Assembly (NCBI GenBank): GCA_947650285.1
Contig: CANTFL010001264.1
Location: 1-64,000 of the forward strand
From: Hyaloperonospora brassicae
Taxonomy: Eukaryota; Oomycota; Peronosporomycetes; Peronosporales; Peronosporaceae
Reading direction: 5' to 3'
DNA: 64,000 bases
This document shows positions 11,762 through 22,949 of this stretch, piece after piece; position 1 is the first letter of the stretch; each line of letters begins with the position of its first letter. Under the pieces are notes generated by a model. That model was not told the origin of the DNA and searched no databases. It saw only the letters and a program-made list of their open reading frames with translations. The translations under genes were made by a program, and so were the position numbers.

Positions 11762-12494
11762 ATGAACATTATGGACGAAGTCGAAGGCGACAGATTTCAC
11801 GGAACTCGTATAAGCTACTCCTATTTGAGCGATGTTGAATGGAGTTCGATCGAACGAATGAGTTCAACCGTTGGCGAGGAAGCTATCTGGGCCATGCTAA
11901 TCACTAGAGATAGAGACCAGCAGGATTCCGTCATTAGCAGTTTCTTGCAGCAAGAACTTGACGAGTCGCGAGCGCAGGTATCCTTGTTGCAACAACGAGA
12001 TCACCAGCGGCAGAAGAACTGAAACATCATCAGTCCCAATTCGCAATTCGACGCGTTAGCGTCGACAGGAGTCTCTAAATTTAAAGATATCCAAGTATCG
12101 GGGAGTCGAGGAAAACTCCCTGTTACGATGGTTTGTCGAGGTCGACGGTGCAATCGAGGCCCGTCGCATCGACAACGAGTAAATGAAAGTCGCATTCTCT
12201 CAGTCTTACTTGGTAGGGGACGCCAGGAACTGGGCCCTGAATCTCAAGTTACACGATTCGAACGTGTTCGAGTCGTTAGACGTCATCAAGACTCTGCTCA
12301 GTGAGACGTTTAAGCCTTCCAAAGCAGAGTTTAGGACTCTCTCTGAACTCCTATAGATCAAACAGGGTAAGCGTAAGGTTCGCTCTTACGCTCAGCATGT
12401 GCGCTACCTTGCAAGTTACATGGTAGTGAACCATGTAAGTGAATTTGTGAAGATCACAATATTTATTCTAGGTCTTGCAGATGGTCCGGTCAGG
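11762..12494 (+). pseudogene. Element B1 gag, N-terminal part
   Basis: The product aligns with the B2 gag (shared ERMSSTVGE and LADGPVR/LAEGPVR) but is broken by stops after residue 86. The gag sequence stops at GPVR (12483-12494) and the next bases belong to B2 in the other orientation. The continuation of B1 gag, beginning with the residue expected right after GPVR, is at 39372. Confidence 0.8.
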
Positions 12495-13050
12495 GCCTAC
12501 GATTGATCCGTCATTAACCAAGACGTTCAACGTCTCGGTTACTTCCTGCGAACTTCGTTCCACAGGTTGCTGAAGGCCTAATCCTTCAGCAAGTGACTCT
12601 TGAGGAATTCCTTCCTCAAGTACGTGCGGACTTATTCCCTCGACGTCTTCTGACTGTGGTTGTGCAACCACAGTCAGGTACTGATCCTCTACGGTCGACC
12701 CTCCATTCGACCTAGGATATCCGTGTTGCCTCTTGTGGGCAACCGGTTTACTTCTTGATAGGATGTCGCTCGCTAGGCGTGCATCCACGTCCCGGTCCAC
12801 TCGACTTATTCGAGTGGTGGACCTTCGGCGGCGCCTGTACTTCTGTACAGTCGCCGGGAGCTTGCTCCACAGTGTAGTGATCAACTACACTGTGATCTTG
12901 TGGAGTCGTGCTAACGACCGTACCGCAAGTGAGGCCATCGCACTCACTCGCAGAACACCCACACGCTTGTGGACGCTCCAAGATGTTCATCAGATGGCCA
13001 TCTGATGAAGAAGCAGCAGGCATCTTCACGGATCGATGCTGCCAGCTCAC
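12495..13050 (-). pseudogene. Element B2 protease/RT linker region
   Basis: Minus-strand frames downstream of the protease encode SVKMPAASSSDG, then CGCSASECDGLTCGTVVS, then LNVLVNDGS. All of these are shared with B1 at 40190-40440. The frame shifts at about 12750-12880. The segment ends at 12495, where it abuts B1 gag head to tail in the opposite orientation. Confidence 0.75.
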
Positions 13051-13093
13051 TCTTGGCTCGTACTTTCTGAGCCAAGGTAATCCCAGGATGACA

Positions 13094-13429
13094 TCAAATT
13101 TGACATCCAGATCTCAGTACGACGAAGTCATCATCGTACTGTTCGCCCTCTAACGTGTAGTGGATTACTACTACACGTTTCTCAACGGTTATCGATGCGC
13201 CTGTTGCAAGGCGCACCGTCATCCTTGTGAGGGGAATGTCGCGCTCAACGAACTTGAGCCTACGACCCTCTAGTGACTGGAGTCGAACAACTTTGTTTGA
13301 CGCCCCACAGTCTACTAGGGCACGAAGCGACAAATCATTTGTCGCTTCCAACTTCAAGGTGATGAGCGAAACGTCATCACCAGGTGCAGAGACACACAAT
13401 GATTGTGTATCTGGAGCAACTTTCGTCAA
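13094..13429 (-). pseudogene. Element B2 aspartic protease
   Basis: Retropepsin-like segment with ALVDCGASNK, in which the usual D-S/T-G-A active site reads DCGA. It is followed by RLATGASI and the YDDDFVVL strand. It matches the B1 protease at 39753-40220 but lacks the in-frame VILGLPWL end because of a frameshift at about 13100. Confidence 0.8.
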
Positions 13430-13479
13430 GAGATTTGCAAATTCTCTTGAGGTTGCTGGATCAGTAGGGCGCTCCGCCC

Positions 13480-13722
13480 CTACTGACCCCGACCATTTTT
13501 TGATGGTCCGTCTCGCTGTTGCGGCTTCGCAACAGCGCTGGACCTACGCCCATTGCCCTTTCTGGCGAATGGTCGTCCATTTCGCTCAGTACTGTTTGGT
13601 ACTGGGCGCGGAGCACTACACTCGTATGCGTAGTGCCTTAACTTCTGACAGCGATTGCACCTCTGCAATCGCTTGTTGTTTGAAGAGCGAGGTCTCTCGC
13701 TCTCAACATAGCAGAGGTCCAT
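13480..13722 (-). pseudogene. Element B2 gag C-terminus with CCHC zinc knuckle
   Basis: Contains CNRCQKLRHYAYEC, a C-x2-C-x4-H-x4-C nucleic-acid-binding knuckle, followed by a basic tail (GRPFARKGNGRR). It lies directly downstream of the capsid-like gag frame and upstream of the protease, the normal Ty3/Gypsy order. Confidence 0.85.
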
Positions 13723-13785
13723 TGGTTCTGGACCTCCGATCTCTTGTCGTCTCGGTGGACGGTAAGAGTTTGAGCTAGCATGAGC

Positions 13786-14635
13786 CTATCTCATGCTAAA
13801 GTCTTCCTGTTCCGCGGCTGATATCGCTTCTTCCAGCGTATTTAGCTCAAGGCGGAACAGGTGGCTCCTGACGGGCCCTTCCGCGAGCCCTTGCATGAAC
13901 ACTGTAATCAACGTGTGTTCATGAACTGGGTTAGCAGTTATACTACTCGCGAGGAGTCGTATATGTTGGGCGTAAGCGTGCACATCACGCTTACCCTGCT
14001 TGAGTTTCAGCAGCTCTGAGCGAGCCCTGAACTCAGCTCGTGGCGGCTCAAACGTTTGTCTGAGCCGGGACTTGAAGTCATCTAGCGACCTAAACACATG
14101 TGGGTCGCTACTCTCGAGCTTCCAGGGACCAAGTTTTGGCACGCCCTGCCAAGTGGGTCTGAGCAAATGTGAGTTTCATTAGCTCATCTTTGACGCGACG
14201 AGCCCTTAAGGCTCTGTCGAGTTCGACAAACCATAGTAACAGGGAGTCCTCCGGGACTCCACTGTACTTGGAGATGTCAACTTGCATGACCTCGAGACGA
14301 CGCGCATGTGCCGTCCCGCCAACAGCAGCATGGAATTGCTGCTGTCTCAACAGCTCTGTCTGTTGAGCACCGAGTTCTCTCAACTGCTCGGCCTGTTGAG
14401 AGCCTTGCTGGTGAAGCAAGGCTACTTTCTCCCTTTCGGCGACAAGTTCATTCTGAATGAACTTGGCGATAGAGGCATGTTGTTGGTATCTGTCTAGAGA
14501 CTCCAATATGGCGCTAATGGCGAACTCGCCTACGGTAGAACTCATTCGTTCTACCGCACCCCATTCGATATCACTCGAATGGGTAAACCCTTCACGCGTG
14601 GCGTGAAAGGTCTCTTCATCAATCAACATGTTCAT
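13786..14635 (-). pseudogene. Element B2 gag (capsid region)
   Basis: Two overlapping minus-strand frames, 14108-14635 and 13786-14166, together form a gag of about 285 residues. A coiled-coil rich in Glu, Gln and Leu (roughly residues 60-100) is followed by a retrotransposon-gag-like domain (LLLWFVELDRALRARRVKDE ... VFMQGLAEGPVRSHLF). The frame changes near 14110-14160, so no single protein can be made. It starts 45 bp inside the 5' LTR. Confidence 0.8.
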
Positions 14636-14679
14636 GTTGGATGTTGTGGTCCTTGGAAGGACTACAAAGTGCTACCAGG

Positions 14680-15077
14680 TGTAACGAGGCACACCCTTGC
14701 GTGAACTTAACGCAAGGGTTTTGAGTGCCCCGACAGAGCGTACACGTGGCAAGCGAGGAAGCGTAGGTAAGGGTAAGAGTAGAACTGTTTTATTAATATA
14801 ATTAAGTCTTTTAACTACTGTCTCTCTGTTTGACTTAACTAAATTATACTAATATAACTGAGTGTATGATGACGTCTACGTCACCACTCATTGCGCGCGT
14901 CTTGCGGCGATTGGTGGGTCTATATCATCAAGATATCACCCAATGAGAAGACTCTTTGGTCGACCCATCAATATCACCACTATTGATGATATTGTTAAAA
15001 GAATATTTAACTTGATATTCATTTATTGTCATTATCTCTCAAATGACAATTTCCATGTAACGAGCTGCCCCTTTACA
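14680..15077 (-). mobile_element. Element B2, 5' LTR
   Basis: 398 bp, TGTAAAGG...CGTTACA on the minus strand, followed two bases later by the TGGTAGCACTT primer-binding site. It matches the LTR at 34036-34427 in the same orientation. It abuts FSH sequence at 15078, and the flank CAGAT pairs with CTGAT at 34031-34035. Confidence 0.9.
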
Positions 15078-15335
15078 CAGATGCAGCGATTCGCGAGCAG
15101 TGGACGCGTCCGATTCGCGCACGACGGAGGCCACGAGTTCCCCTCGCGGGTCGAGTGCCGACAACTGTACAGGGACATTGCAGAGCACGTGCTGTCGATC
15201 ACCGGGTCAAGCGCAGACGTGAGTGGACAGCAAGAGAGAAAGACTGACGAGAGACTGAAGAGAGAGAGTGTGTGTGTGCGAAGCTGGAGAGGAGCTCCAG
15301 GTTGGGCACGTGTTGGCTTCGAGTTAAAGCTCTAG
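15078..15335 (+). pseudogene. FSH-type serine hydrolase, C-terminal fragment after B2 LTR
   Basis: Begins at Met212 of the hydrolase (MQRFASSGRV) and keeps His229 and the 296-type tail, but has no nucleophile or Asp. The frame happens to be open upstream into the LTR to an ATG at 14862, giving a 157-codon chimeric frame. The codon at which it starts is exactly the one where the copy at 33398 is cut. Confidence 0.85.
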
Positions 15336-16119
15336 CGCACCAGTGGCTGCGCAGAGTCAGCTACGAGTCAATTGCACGTAGCTCGAGCTCTGATCGTACG
15401 CTATGCAGCGACTTTCGGCAAAGGAAGTAGCGACTGCACGACACGTGGCACGACAGAGCGTTGGATTCTGCTGCCACGTAGCGAAATAATTGTTGACCAG
15501 GTGCGCAGTAATAGTAAAATTCGTTTAAGGCCTCAATCTGTTGCTAGTCGGACTCGTCCTTCCTCGTGGCGTGAACTCCGATGGTGACCATCCATCTTCA
15601 GTCCTTCAGCGACGACTGTCGGAAATAGCAGAGAAGAGGCAGCTCGTATCGATTGGGAACTTTTGCAGCTTCTTTGTACAGCTTCAGTGTACTTACAGGT
15701 GTCACTGGTACATGCCAGTCGCAAACACGTAAGTCGAAAACAATTGTCGCGTGTTGGGATGGATGGGACTACGTAAAGCACTCGTTGTCATGTAGTCTGA
15801 CTCGTTCCCACGCAAGCGTTTTGCTCGGTTCAATAAAACTCGATAAAGCATTAAAGCGGACAAGTTCGGCACGTAATCATTCGATCTGACCTCTCCCATA
15901 TGTGTGTATTACCAAGCGTCAGTCGTGCTGTTTGTAAACAGGCAACGAGTCGACCCTGCTCGTGCGCGAGGCCCTGCCTGCCATTGGCTGATGGTCTTGA
16001 AGTGCGTCGACCAATCACGGGTTGGAAGAAAGGACATCCGAGCCACTCGACCCGTCTCACCATCAGATAGATAGACCCGTCCCATCCTCAGACAGATGGT
16101 TGGATAGGCACAGCACCAC

Positions 16120-16398
16120 CCACGAGGTACGACGTCCAGCAACCCACCCACGTGCACCAACATCCATCGATGCAGCCACGAGGTACGACGTCCAGCAACC
16201 CACCCACGTGCACCAACATCCATCGATGCAGCCACGAGGTACGACGCCAGCAACCCACCCACGCGCACCAACATCCATCGATGCAGCCACGAGGTACGAC
16301 GTCCAGCAACCCACCCACGTGCACCAACATCCATAGATGCAGCCACGAGGTACGACGTCCAGCAACCCACCCACGCGCACCAACATCCATCGGTGCAG
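16120..16398. repeat. 56-bp minisatellite expanded to five copies
   Basis: Five copies in 279 bp, one with a single-base deletion (GACGCCAGC). Most other plus-strand units have three, at about 18107-18274, 19982-20150, 21856-22024, 23731-23897, 25611-25777, 27492-27658, 29374-29540 and 31256-31422. From 19982 on, the copy farthest from the gene carries a CCAAACATCCACCTGC variant. Confidence 0.95.
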
Positions 16399-16432
16399 CC
16401 ATTTCCTATTGTCTTCGCAGCCCGTCTAGTCG

Positions 16433-17314
16433 ATGACCCGTCAGCCTCTTCGCGTCCTCTGCCTCCACGGATGGCGCACCAACAGCCGCGTGCTCGAGTT
16501 CCAAACGTCTGCGCTGCGTCACGCGTTCGGCTCGTCAGCGGACTTTGTGTACGTCAACGCGCCGTGGACCGCTTCCGGTCCCGTCCCTGACGTCGTTCGT
16601 CTCTTCTTCGGCGACAGCGGTCCCTACTATCAGTGGTGGGACTACCAGACGCACTCCTCGGACAGCCATAGCTATAGCCACAGCTGCTGCGGTAGCAGTA
16701 ACGCCACACGACTGCGTCGTTATGACGGCTTCCAGCGCTCGCTCGACTACCTGACGAGTCAGATTGACGCGCTCGGCCCTTTCGATGTCGTGCTCGGCTT
16801 CTCCCAAGGCGCAGCAATGGCCACACTCCTGACAGCGCACTACCTCTCGCGATCGCCGTCGTCGTCGTCGTCGTCGTCTTTCGATTCGCTCGTGCCATAC
16901 AAAGTCTGTGTCCTCGTCGCGGGCTTTGATCCCGAGACGCCCGAGACGCTCGAGATGCTGCTGGATGGAGGTTGGGCGTCGGTAGAGGGGGCGCTGGACG
17001 TCCCTTTGGTGCATGTGGTGGGCACGACGGACACTTTGGTGAACGCTTTTGAGTCGCAGAAGCTGATGCAGCGATTCGCGAGCAGTGGACGCGTCCGATT
17101 CGCGCACGACGGAGGCCACGAGTTCCCCTCGCGGGTCGAGTGCCGACAACTGTACAGGGACATTGCAGAGCACGTGCTGTCGATCACCGGGTCAAGCGCA
17201 GACGTGAGTGGACAGCAAGAGAGAAAGACTGACGAGAGACTGAAGAGAGAGAGAGTGTGTGTGTGCGAAGCTGGAAAGGAGCTCCAGGTTGGGCACGTGT
17301 TGGCTTCGAGTTAA
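16433..17314 (+). CDS. FSH-family serine hydrolase, array copy (293 aa)
   Basis: Complete catalytic core with Ser124 in GFSQGAAMA, Asp200 and His229. The tail differs from other copies after residue ~276 because the (GA)n/(GT)n run at about 17244-17262 has a different length, which moves the frame to an earlier stop. The core is as in the family, so activity is plausible if the gene is expressed. Its promoter carries the five-copy minisatellite. Confidence 0.85.
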   Translation: MTRQPLRVLCLHGWRTNSRVLEFQTSALRHAFGSSADFVYVNAPWTASGPVPDVVRLFFGDSGPYYQWWDYQTHSSDSHSYSHSCCGSSNATRLRRYDGFQRSLDYLTSQIDALGPFDVVLGFSQGAAMATLLTAHYLSRSPSSSSSSSFDSLVPYKVCVLVAGFDPETPETLEMLLDGGWASVEGALDVPLVHVVGTTDTLVNAFESQKLMQRFASSGRVRFAHDGGHEFPSRVECRQLYRDIAEHVLSITGSSADVSGQQERKTDERLKRERVCVCEAGKELQVGHVLASS

Positions 17315-18308
17315 AGCTCTAGCGCACCAGTGGCTGCGCAGAGTCAGCTACGAGTCAATTGCACGTAGCTCGAGCTCTGATCGTACGCTATGCAGCGACT
17401 TTCGGCAAAGGAAGTAGCGACTGCACGACACGTGGCACGACAGAGCGTTGGATTCTGCTGCCACGTAGCGAAATAATTGTTGACCAGGTGCGCAGTAATA
17501 GTAAAATTCGTTTAAGGCCTCAATCTGTTGCTAGTCGGACTCGTCCTTCCTCGTGGCGTGAACTCCGATGGTGACCATCCATCTTCAGTCCTTCAGCGAC
17601 GACTGTCGGAAATAGCAGAGAAGAGGCAGCTCGTATCGATTGGGAACTTTTGCAGCTTCTTTGTACAGCTTCAGTGTACTTACAGGTGTCACTGGTACAT
17701 GCCAGTCGCAAACACGTAAGTCGAAAACAATTGTCGCGTGTTGGGATGGATGGGACTACGTAAAGCACTCGTTGTCATGTAGTCTGACTCGTTCCCACGC
17801 AAGCGTTTTGCTCGGTTCAATAAAACTCGATAAAGCATTAAAGCGGACAAGTTCGGCACGTAACCATTCGATCTGACCTCTCCCATATGTGTGTATTACC
17901 AAGCGTCAGTCGTGCTGTTTGTAAACAGGCAACGAGTCGACCCTGCTCGTGCGCGAGGCCCTGCCTGCCATTGGCTGATGGTCTTGAAGTGCGTCGACCA
18001 ATCACGGGTTGGAAGAAAGGACATCCGAGCCACTCGACCCGTCTCACCATCAGATAGATAGACCCGTCCCATCCTCAGACAGATGGTTGGATAGGCACAG
18101 CACCACCCACGAGGTACGACGTCCAGCAACCCACCCACGTGCACCAACATCCATCGATGCAGCCACGAGGTACGACGTCCAGCAACCCACCCACGTGCAC
18201 CAACATCCATAGATGCAGCCACGAGGTACGACGTCCAGCAACCCACCCACGCGCACCAACATCCATCGATGCAGCCATTTCCTATTGTCTTCGCAGCCCG
18301 TCTAGTCG

Positions 18309-19295
18309 ATGACCCGTCAGCCCCTTCGCGTCCTCTGCCTCCACGGATGGCGCACCAACAGCCGCGTGCTCGAGTTCCAAACGTCTGCGCTGCGTCACGC
18401 GTTCGGCTCGTCAGCGGACTTTGTGTACGTCAACGCGCCGTGGACCGCTTCCGGTCCCGTCCCTGACGTCGTTCGTCTCTTCTTCGGCGACAGCGGTCCC
18501 TACTATCAGTGGTGGGACTACCAGACGCACTCCTCGGACAGCCATAGCTATAGCCACAGCTGCTGCGGTAGCAGTAACGCCACACGACTGCGTCGTTATG
18601 ACGGCTTCCAGCGCTCGCTCGACTACCTGACGAGTCAGATTGACGCGCTCGGCCCTTTCGATGTCGTGCTCGGCTTCTCCCAAGGCGCAGCAATGGCCAC
18701 ACTCCTGACAGCGCACTACCTCTCGCGATCGCCGTCGTCGTCGTCGTCGTCGTCTTTCGATTCGCTCGTGCCATACAAAGTCTGTGTCCTCGTCGCGGGC
18801 TTTGATCCCGAGACGCCCGAGACGCTCGAGATGCTGCTGGATGGAGGTTGGGCGTCGGTAGAGGGGGCGCTGGACGTCCCTTCGGTGCATGTGGTGGGCA
18901 CGACGGACACTTTGGTGAACGCTTTTGAGTCGCAGAAGCTGATGCAGCGATTCGCGAGCAGTGGACGCGTCCGATTCGCGCACGACGGAGGCCACGAGTT
19001 CCCCTCGCGGGTCGAGTGCCGACAACTGTACAGGGACATTGCAGAGCACGTGCTGTCGATCACCGGGTCAAGCGCAGACGTGAGTGGACAGCAAGAGAGA
19101 AAGACTGACGAGAGACTGAAGAGAGAGAGAGGTGTGTGTGTGCGAAGACTGGAAAGGAGCTCCAGGTTGGGCACGTGTTGGCTTCGAGTTAAAGCTCTAG
19201 CGCACCAGTGGCTGCGCAGAGTCAGCTACGAGTCAATTGCACGTAGCTCGAGCTCTGATCGTACGCTATGCAGCGACTTTCGGCAAAGGAAGTAG
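18309..19295 (+). CDS. FSH-family serine hydrolase, array copy (328 aa)
   Basis: Core intact (Ser124, Asp200, His229; L192S). A one-base change in the GA/GT run and another in GCGAAGACTGG move the C-terminal frame past the usual stop. The last ~55 residues are therefore a tail unique to this copy, ending FRQRK. Confidence 0.8.
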   Translation: MTRQPLRVLCLHGWRTNSRVLEFQTSALRHAFGSSADFVYVNAPWTASGPVPDVVRLFFGDSGPYYQWWDYQTHSSDSHSYSHSCCGSSNATRLRRYDGFQRSLDYLTSQIDALGPFDVVLGFSQGAAMATLLTAHYLSRSPSSSSSSSFDSLVPYKVCVLVAGFDPETPETLEMLLDGGWASVEGALDVPSVHVVGTTDTLVNAFESQKLMQRFASSGRVRFAHDGGHEFPSRVECRQLYRDIAEHVLSITGSSADVSGQQERKTDERLKRERGVCVRRLERSSRLGTCWLRVKALAHQWLRRVSYESIARSSSSDRTLCSDFRQRK

Positions 19296-20184
19296 CGACT
19301 GCACGACACGTGGCACGACAGAGCGTTGGATTCTGCTGCCACGTAGCGAAATAATTGTTGACCAGGTGCGCAGTAATAGTAAAATTCGTTTAAGGCCTCA
19401 ATCTGTTGCTAGTCGGACTCGTCCTTCCTCGTGGCGTGAACTCCGATGGTGACCACCATCTTCAGTCCTTCAGCGACGACTGTCGGAAATAGCAGAGAAG
19501 AGGCAGCTCGTATCGATTGGGAACTTTTGCAGCTTCTTTGTACAGCTTCAGTGACTTACAGGTGTCACTGGTACATGCCAGTCGCAAACACGTAAGTCGA
19601 AAACAATTGTCGCGTGTTGGGATGGATGGGACTACGTAAAGCACTCGTTGTCATGTAGTCTGACTCGTTCCCACGCAAGCGTTTTGCTCGGTTCAATAAA
19701 ACTCGATAAAGCATTAAAGCGGACAAGTTCGGCACGTAATCATTCGATCTGACCTCTCCCATATGTGTGTATTACCAAGCGTCAGTCGTGCTGTTTGTAA
19801 ACAGGCAACGAGTCGACCCTGCTCGTGCGCGAGGCCCTGCCTGCCATTGGCTGATGGTCTTGAAGTGCGTCGACCAATCACGGGTTGGAAGAAAGGACAT
19901 CCGAGCCACTCGACCCGTCTCACCATCAGATAGATAGACCCGTCCCATCCTCAGACAGATGGTTGGATAGGCACAGCACCACCCACGAGGTACGACGTCC
20001 AGCCAAACATCCACCTGCACCAACATCCATCGATGCAGCCACGAGGTACGACGTCCAGCAACCCACCCACGTGCACCAACATCCATAGATGCAGCCACGA
20101 GGTACGACGTCCAGCAACCCACCCACGCGCACCAACATCCATCGGTGCAGCCATTTCCTATTGTCTTCGCAGCCCGTCTAGTCG

Positions 20185-21075
20185 ATGACCCGTCAGCCTC
20201 TTCGCGTCCTCTGCCTCCACGGATGGCGCACCAACAGCCGCGTGCTCGAGTTCCAAACGTCTGCGCTGCGTCACGCGTTCGGCTCGTCAGCGGACTTTGT
20301 GTACGTCAACGCGCCGTGGACCGCTTCCGGTCCCGTCCCTGACGTCGTTCGTCTCTTCTTCGGCGACAGCGGTCCCTACTATCAGTGGTGGGACTACCAG
20401 ACGCACTCCTCGGACAGCCATAGCTATAGCCACAGCTGCTGCGGTAGCAGTAACGCCACACGACTGCGTCGTTATGACGGCTTCCAGCGCTCGCTCGACT
20501 ACCTGACGAGTCAGATTGACGCGCTCGGCCCTTTCGATGTCGTGCTCGGCTTCTCCCAAGGCGCAGCAATGGCCACACTCCTGACAGCGCACTACCTCTC
20601 GCGATCGCCGTCGTCGTCGTCGTCGTCGTCTTTCGATTCGCTCGTGCCATACAAAGTCTGTGTCCTCGTCGCGGGCTTTGATCCCGAGACGCCCGAGACG
20701 CTCGAGATGCTGCTGGATGGAGGTTGGGCGTCGGTAGAGGGGGCGCTGGACGTCCCTTTGGTGCATGTGGTGGGCACGACGGACACTTTGGTGAACGCTT
20801 TTGAGTCGCAGAAGCTGATGCAGCGATTCGCGAGCAGTGGACGCGTCCGATTCGCGCACGACGGAGGCCACGAGTTCCCCTCGCGGGTCGAGTGCCGACA
20901 ACTGTACAGGGACATTGCAGAGCACGTGCTGTCGATCACCGGGTCAAGCGCAGACGTGAGTGGACAGCAAGAGAGAAAGACTGACGAGAGACTGAAGAGA
21001 GAGAGAAGTGTGTGTGTGCGAAGCTGGAAAGGAGCTCCAGGTTGGGCACGTGTTGGCTTCGAGTTAAAGCTCTAG
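20185..21075 (+). CDS. FSH-family serine hydrolase, array copy (296 aa)
   Basis: Intact, with the standard array tail (RVGFELKL). It is almost identical to the copy at 22059, and both share a promoter minisatellite with the shortened outer copy. The core has Ser124, Asp200 and His229, and the polySer tract is seven residues long. Confidence 0.85.
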   Translation: MTRQPLRVLCLHGWRTNSRVLEFQTSALRHAFGSSADFVYVNAPWTASGPVPDVVRLFFGDSGPYYQWWDYQTHSSDSHSYSHSCCGSSNATRLRRYDGFQRSLDYLTSQIDALGPFDVVLGFSQGAAMATLLTAHYLSRSPSSSSSSSFDSLVPYKVCVLVAGFDPETPETLEMLLDGGWASVEGALDVPLVHVVGTTDTLVNAFESQKLMQRFASSGRVRFAHDGGHEFPSRVECRQLYRDIAEHVLSITGSSADVSGQQERKTDERLKRERSVCVRSWKGAPGWARVGFELKL

Positions 21076-22058
21076 CGCACCAGTGGCTGCGCAGAGTCAG
21101 CTACGAGTCAATTGCACGTAGCTCGAGCTCTGATCGTACGCTATGCAGCGACTTTCGGCAAAGGAAGTAGCGACTGCACGACACGTGGCACGACAGAGCG
21201 TTGGATTCTGCTGCCACGTAGCGAAATAATTGTTGACCAGGTGCGCAGTAATAGTAAAATTCGTTTAAGGCCTCAATCTGTTGCTAGTCGGACTCGTCCT
21301 TCCTCGTGGCGTGAACTCCGATGGTGACCCCATCTTCAGTCCTTCAGCGACGACTGTCGGAAATAGCAGAGAAGAGGCAGCTCGTATCGATTGGGAACTT
21401 TTGCAGCTTCTTTGTACAGCTTCAGTGACTTACAGGTGTCACTGGTACATGCCAGTCGCAAACACGTAAGTCGAAAACAATTGTCGCGTGTTGGGATGGA
21501 TGGGACTACGTAAAGCACTCGTTGTCATGTAGTCTGACTCGTTCCCACGCAAGCGTTTTGCTCGGTTCAATAAAACTCGATAAAGCATTAAAGCGGACAA
21601 GTTCGGCACGTAATCATTCGATCTGACCTCTCCCATATGTGTGTATTACCAAGCGTCAGTCGTGCTGTTTGTAAACAGGCAACGAGTCGACCCTGCTCGT
21701 GCGCGAGGCCCTGCCTGCCATTGGCTGATGGTCTTGAAGTGCGTCGACCAATCACGGGTTGGAAGAAAGGACATCCGAGCCACTCGACCCGTCTCACCAT
21801 CAGATAGATAGACCCGTCCCATCCTCAGACAGATGGTTGGATAGGCACAGCACCACCCACGAGGTACGACGTCCAGCCAAACATCCACCTGCACCAACAT
21901 CCATCGATGCAGCCACGAGGTACGACGTCCAGCAACCCACCCACGTGCACCAACATCCATAGATGCAGCCACGAGGTACGACGTCCAGCAACCCACCCAC
22001 GCGCACCAACATCCATCGATGCAGCCATTTCCTATTGTCTTCGCAGCCCGTCTAGTCG

Positions 22059-22949
22059 ATGACCCGTCAGCCTCTTCGCGTCCTCTGCCTCCACGGATGG
22101 CGCACCAACAGCCGCGTGCTCGAGTTCCAAACGTCTGCGCTGCGTCACGCGTTCGGCTCGTCAGCGGACTTTGTGTACGTCAACGCGCCGTGGACCGCTT
22201 CCGGTCCCGTCCCTGACGTCGTTCGTCTCTTCTTCGGCGACAGCGGTCCCTACTATCAGTGGTGGGACTACCAGACGCACTCCTCGGACAGCCATAGCTA
22301 TAGCCACAGCTGCTGCGGTAGCAGTAACGCCACACGACTGCGTCGTTATGACGGCTTCCAGCGCTCGCTCGACTACCTGACGAGTCAGATTGACGCGCTC
22401 GGCCCTTTCGATGTCGTGCTCGGCTTCTCCCAAGGCGCAGCAATGGCCACACTCCTGACAGCGCACTACCTCTCGCGATCGCCGTCGTCGTCGTCGTCGT
22501 CGTCTTTCGATTCGCTCGTGCCATACAAAGTCTGTGTCCTCGTCGCGGGCTTTGATCCCGAGACGCCCGAGACGCTCGAGATGCTGCTGGATGGAGGTTG
22601 GGCGTCGGTAGAGGGGGCGCTGGACGTCCCTTTGGTGCATGTGGTGGGCACGACGGACACTTTGGTGAACGCTTTTGAGTCGCAGAAGCTGATGCAGCGA
22701 TTCGCGAGCAGTGGACGCGTCCGATTCGCGCACGACGGAGGCCACGAGTTCCCCTCGCGGGTCGAGTGCCGACAACTGTACAGGGACATTGCAGAGCACG
22801 TGCTGTCGATCACCGGGTCAAGCGCAGACGTGAGTGGACAGCAAGAGAGAAAGACTGACGAGAGACTGAAGAGAGAGAGAAGTGTGTGTGTGCGAAGCTG
22901 GAAAGGAGCTCCAGGTTGGGCACGTGTTGGCTTCGAGTTAAAGCTCTAG
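22059..22949 (+). CDS. FSH-family serine hydrolase, array copy (296 aa)
   Basis: The protein appears identical to the copy at 20185. The near-identity extends through promoter and spacer, which points to a recent duplication or conversion between these two units. Confidence 0.85.
   Translation: MTRQPLRVLCLHGWRTNSRVLEFQTSALRHAFGSSADFVYVNAPWTASGPVPDVVRLFFGDSGPYYQWWDYQTHSSDSHSYSHSCCGSSNATRLRRYDGFQRSLDYLTSQIDALGPFDVVLGFSQGAAMATLLTAHYLSRSPSSSSSSSFDSLVPYKVCVLVAGFDPETPETLEMLLDGGWASVEGALDVPLVHVVGTTDTLVNAFESQKLMQRFASSGRVRFAHDGGHEFPSRVECRQLYRDIAEHVLSITGSSADVSGQQERKTDERLKRERSVCVRSWKGAPGWARVGFELKL

Noticed and set aside
15372..15587. Small conserved gene in every FSH spacer (71-codon frame, MHVARALIV...)
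   Set aside because: It repeats only because the units are nearly identical. The solo unit has changes in this stretch and no domain is visible, so conservation cannot be separated from recent duplication.
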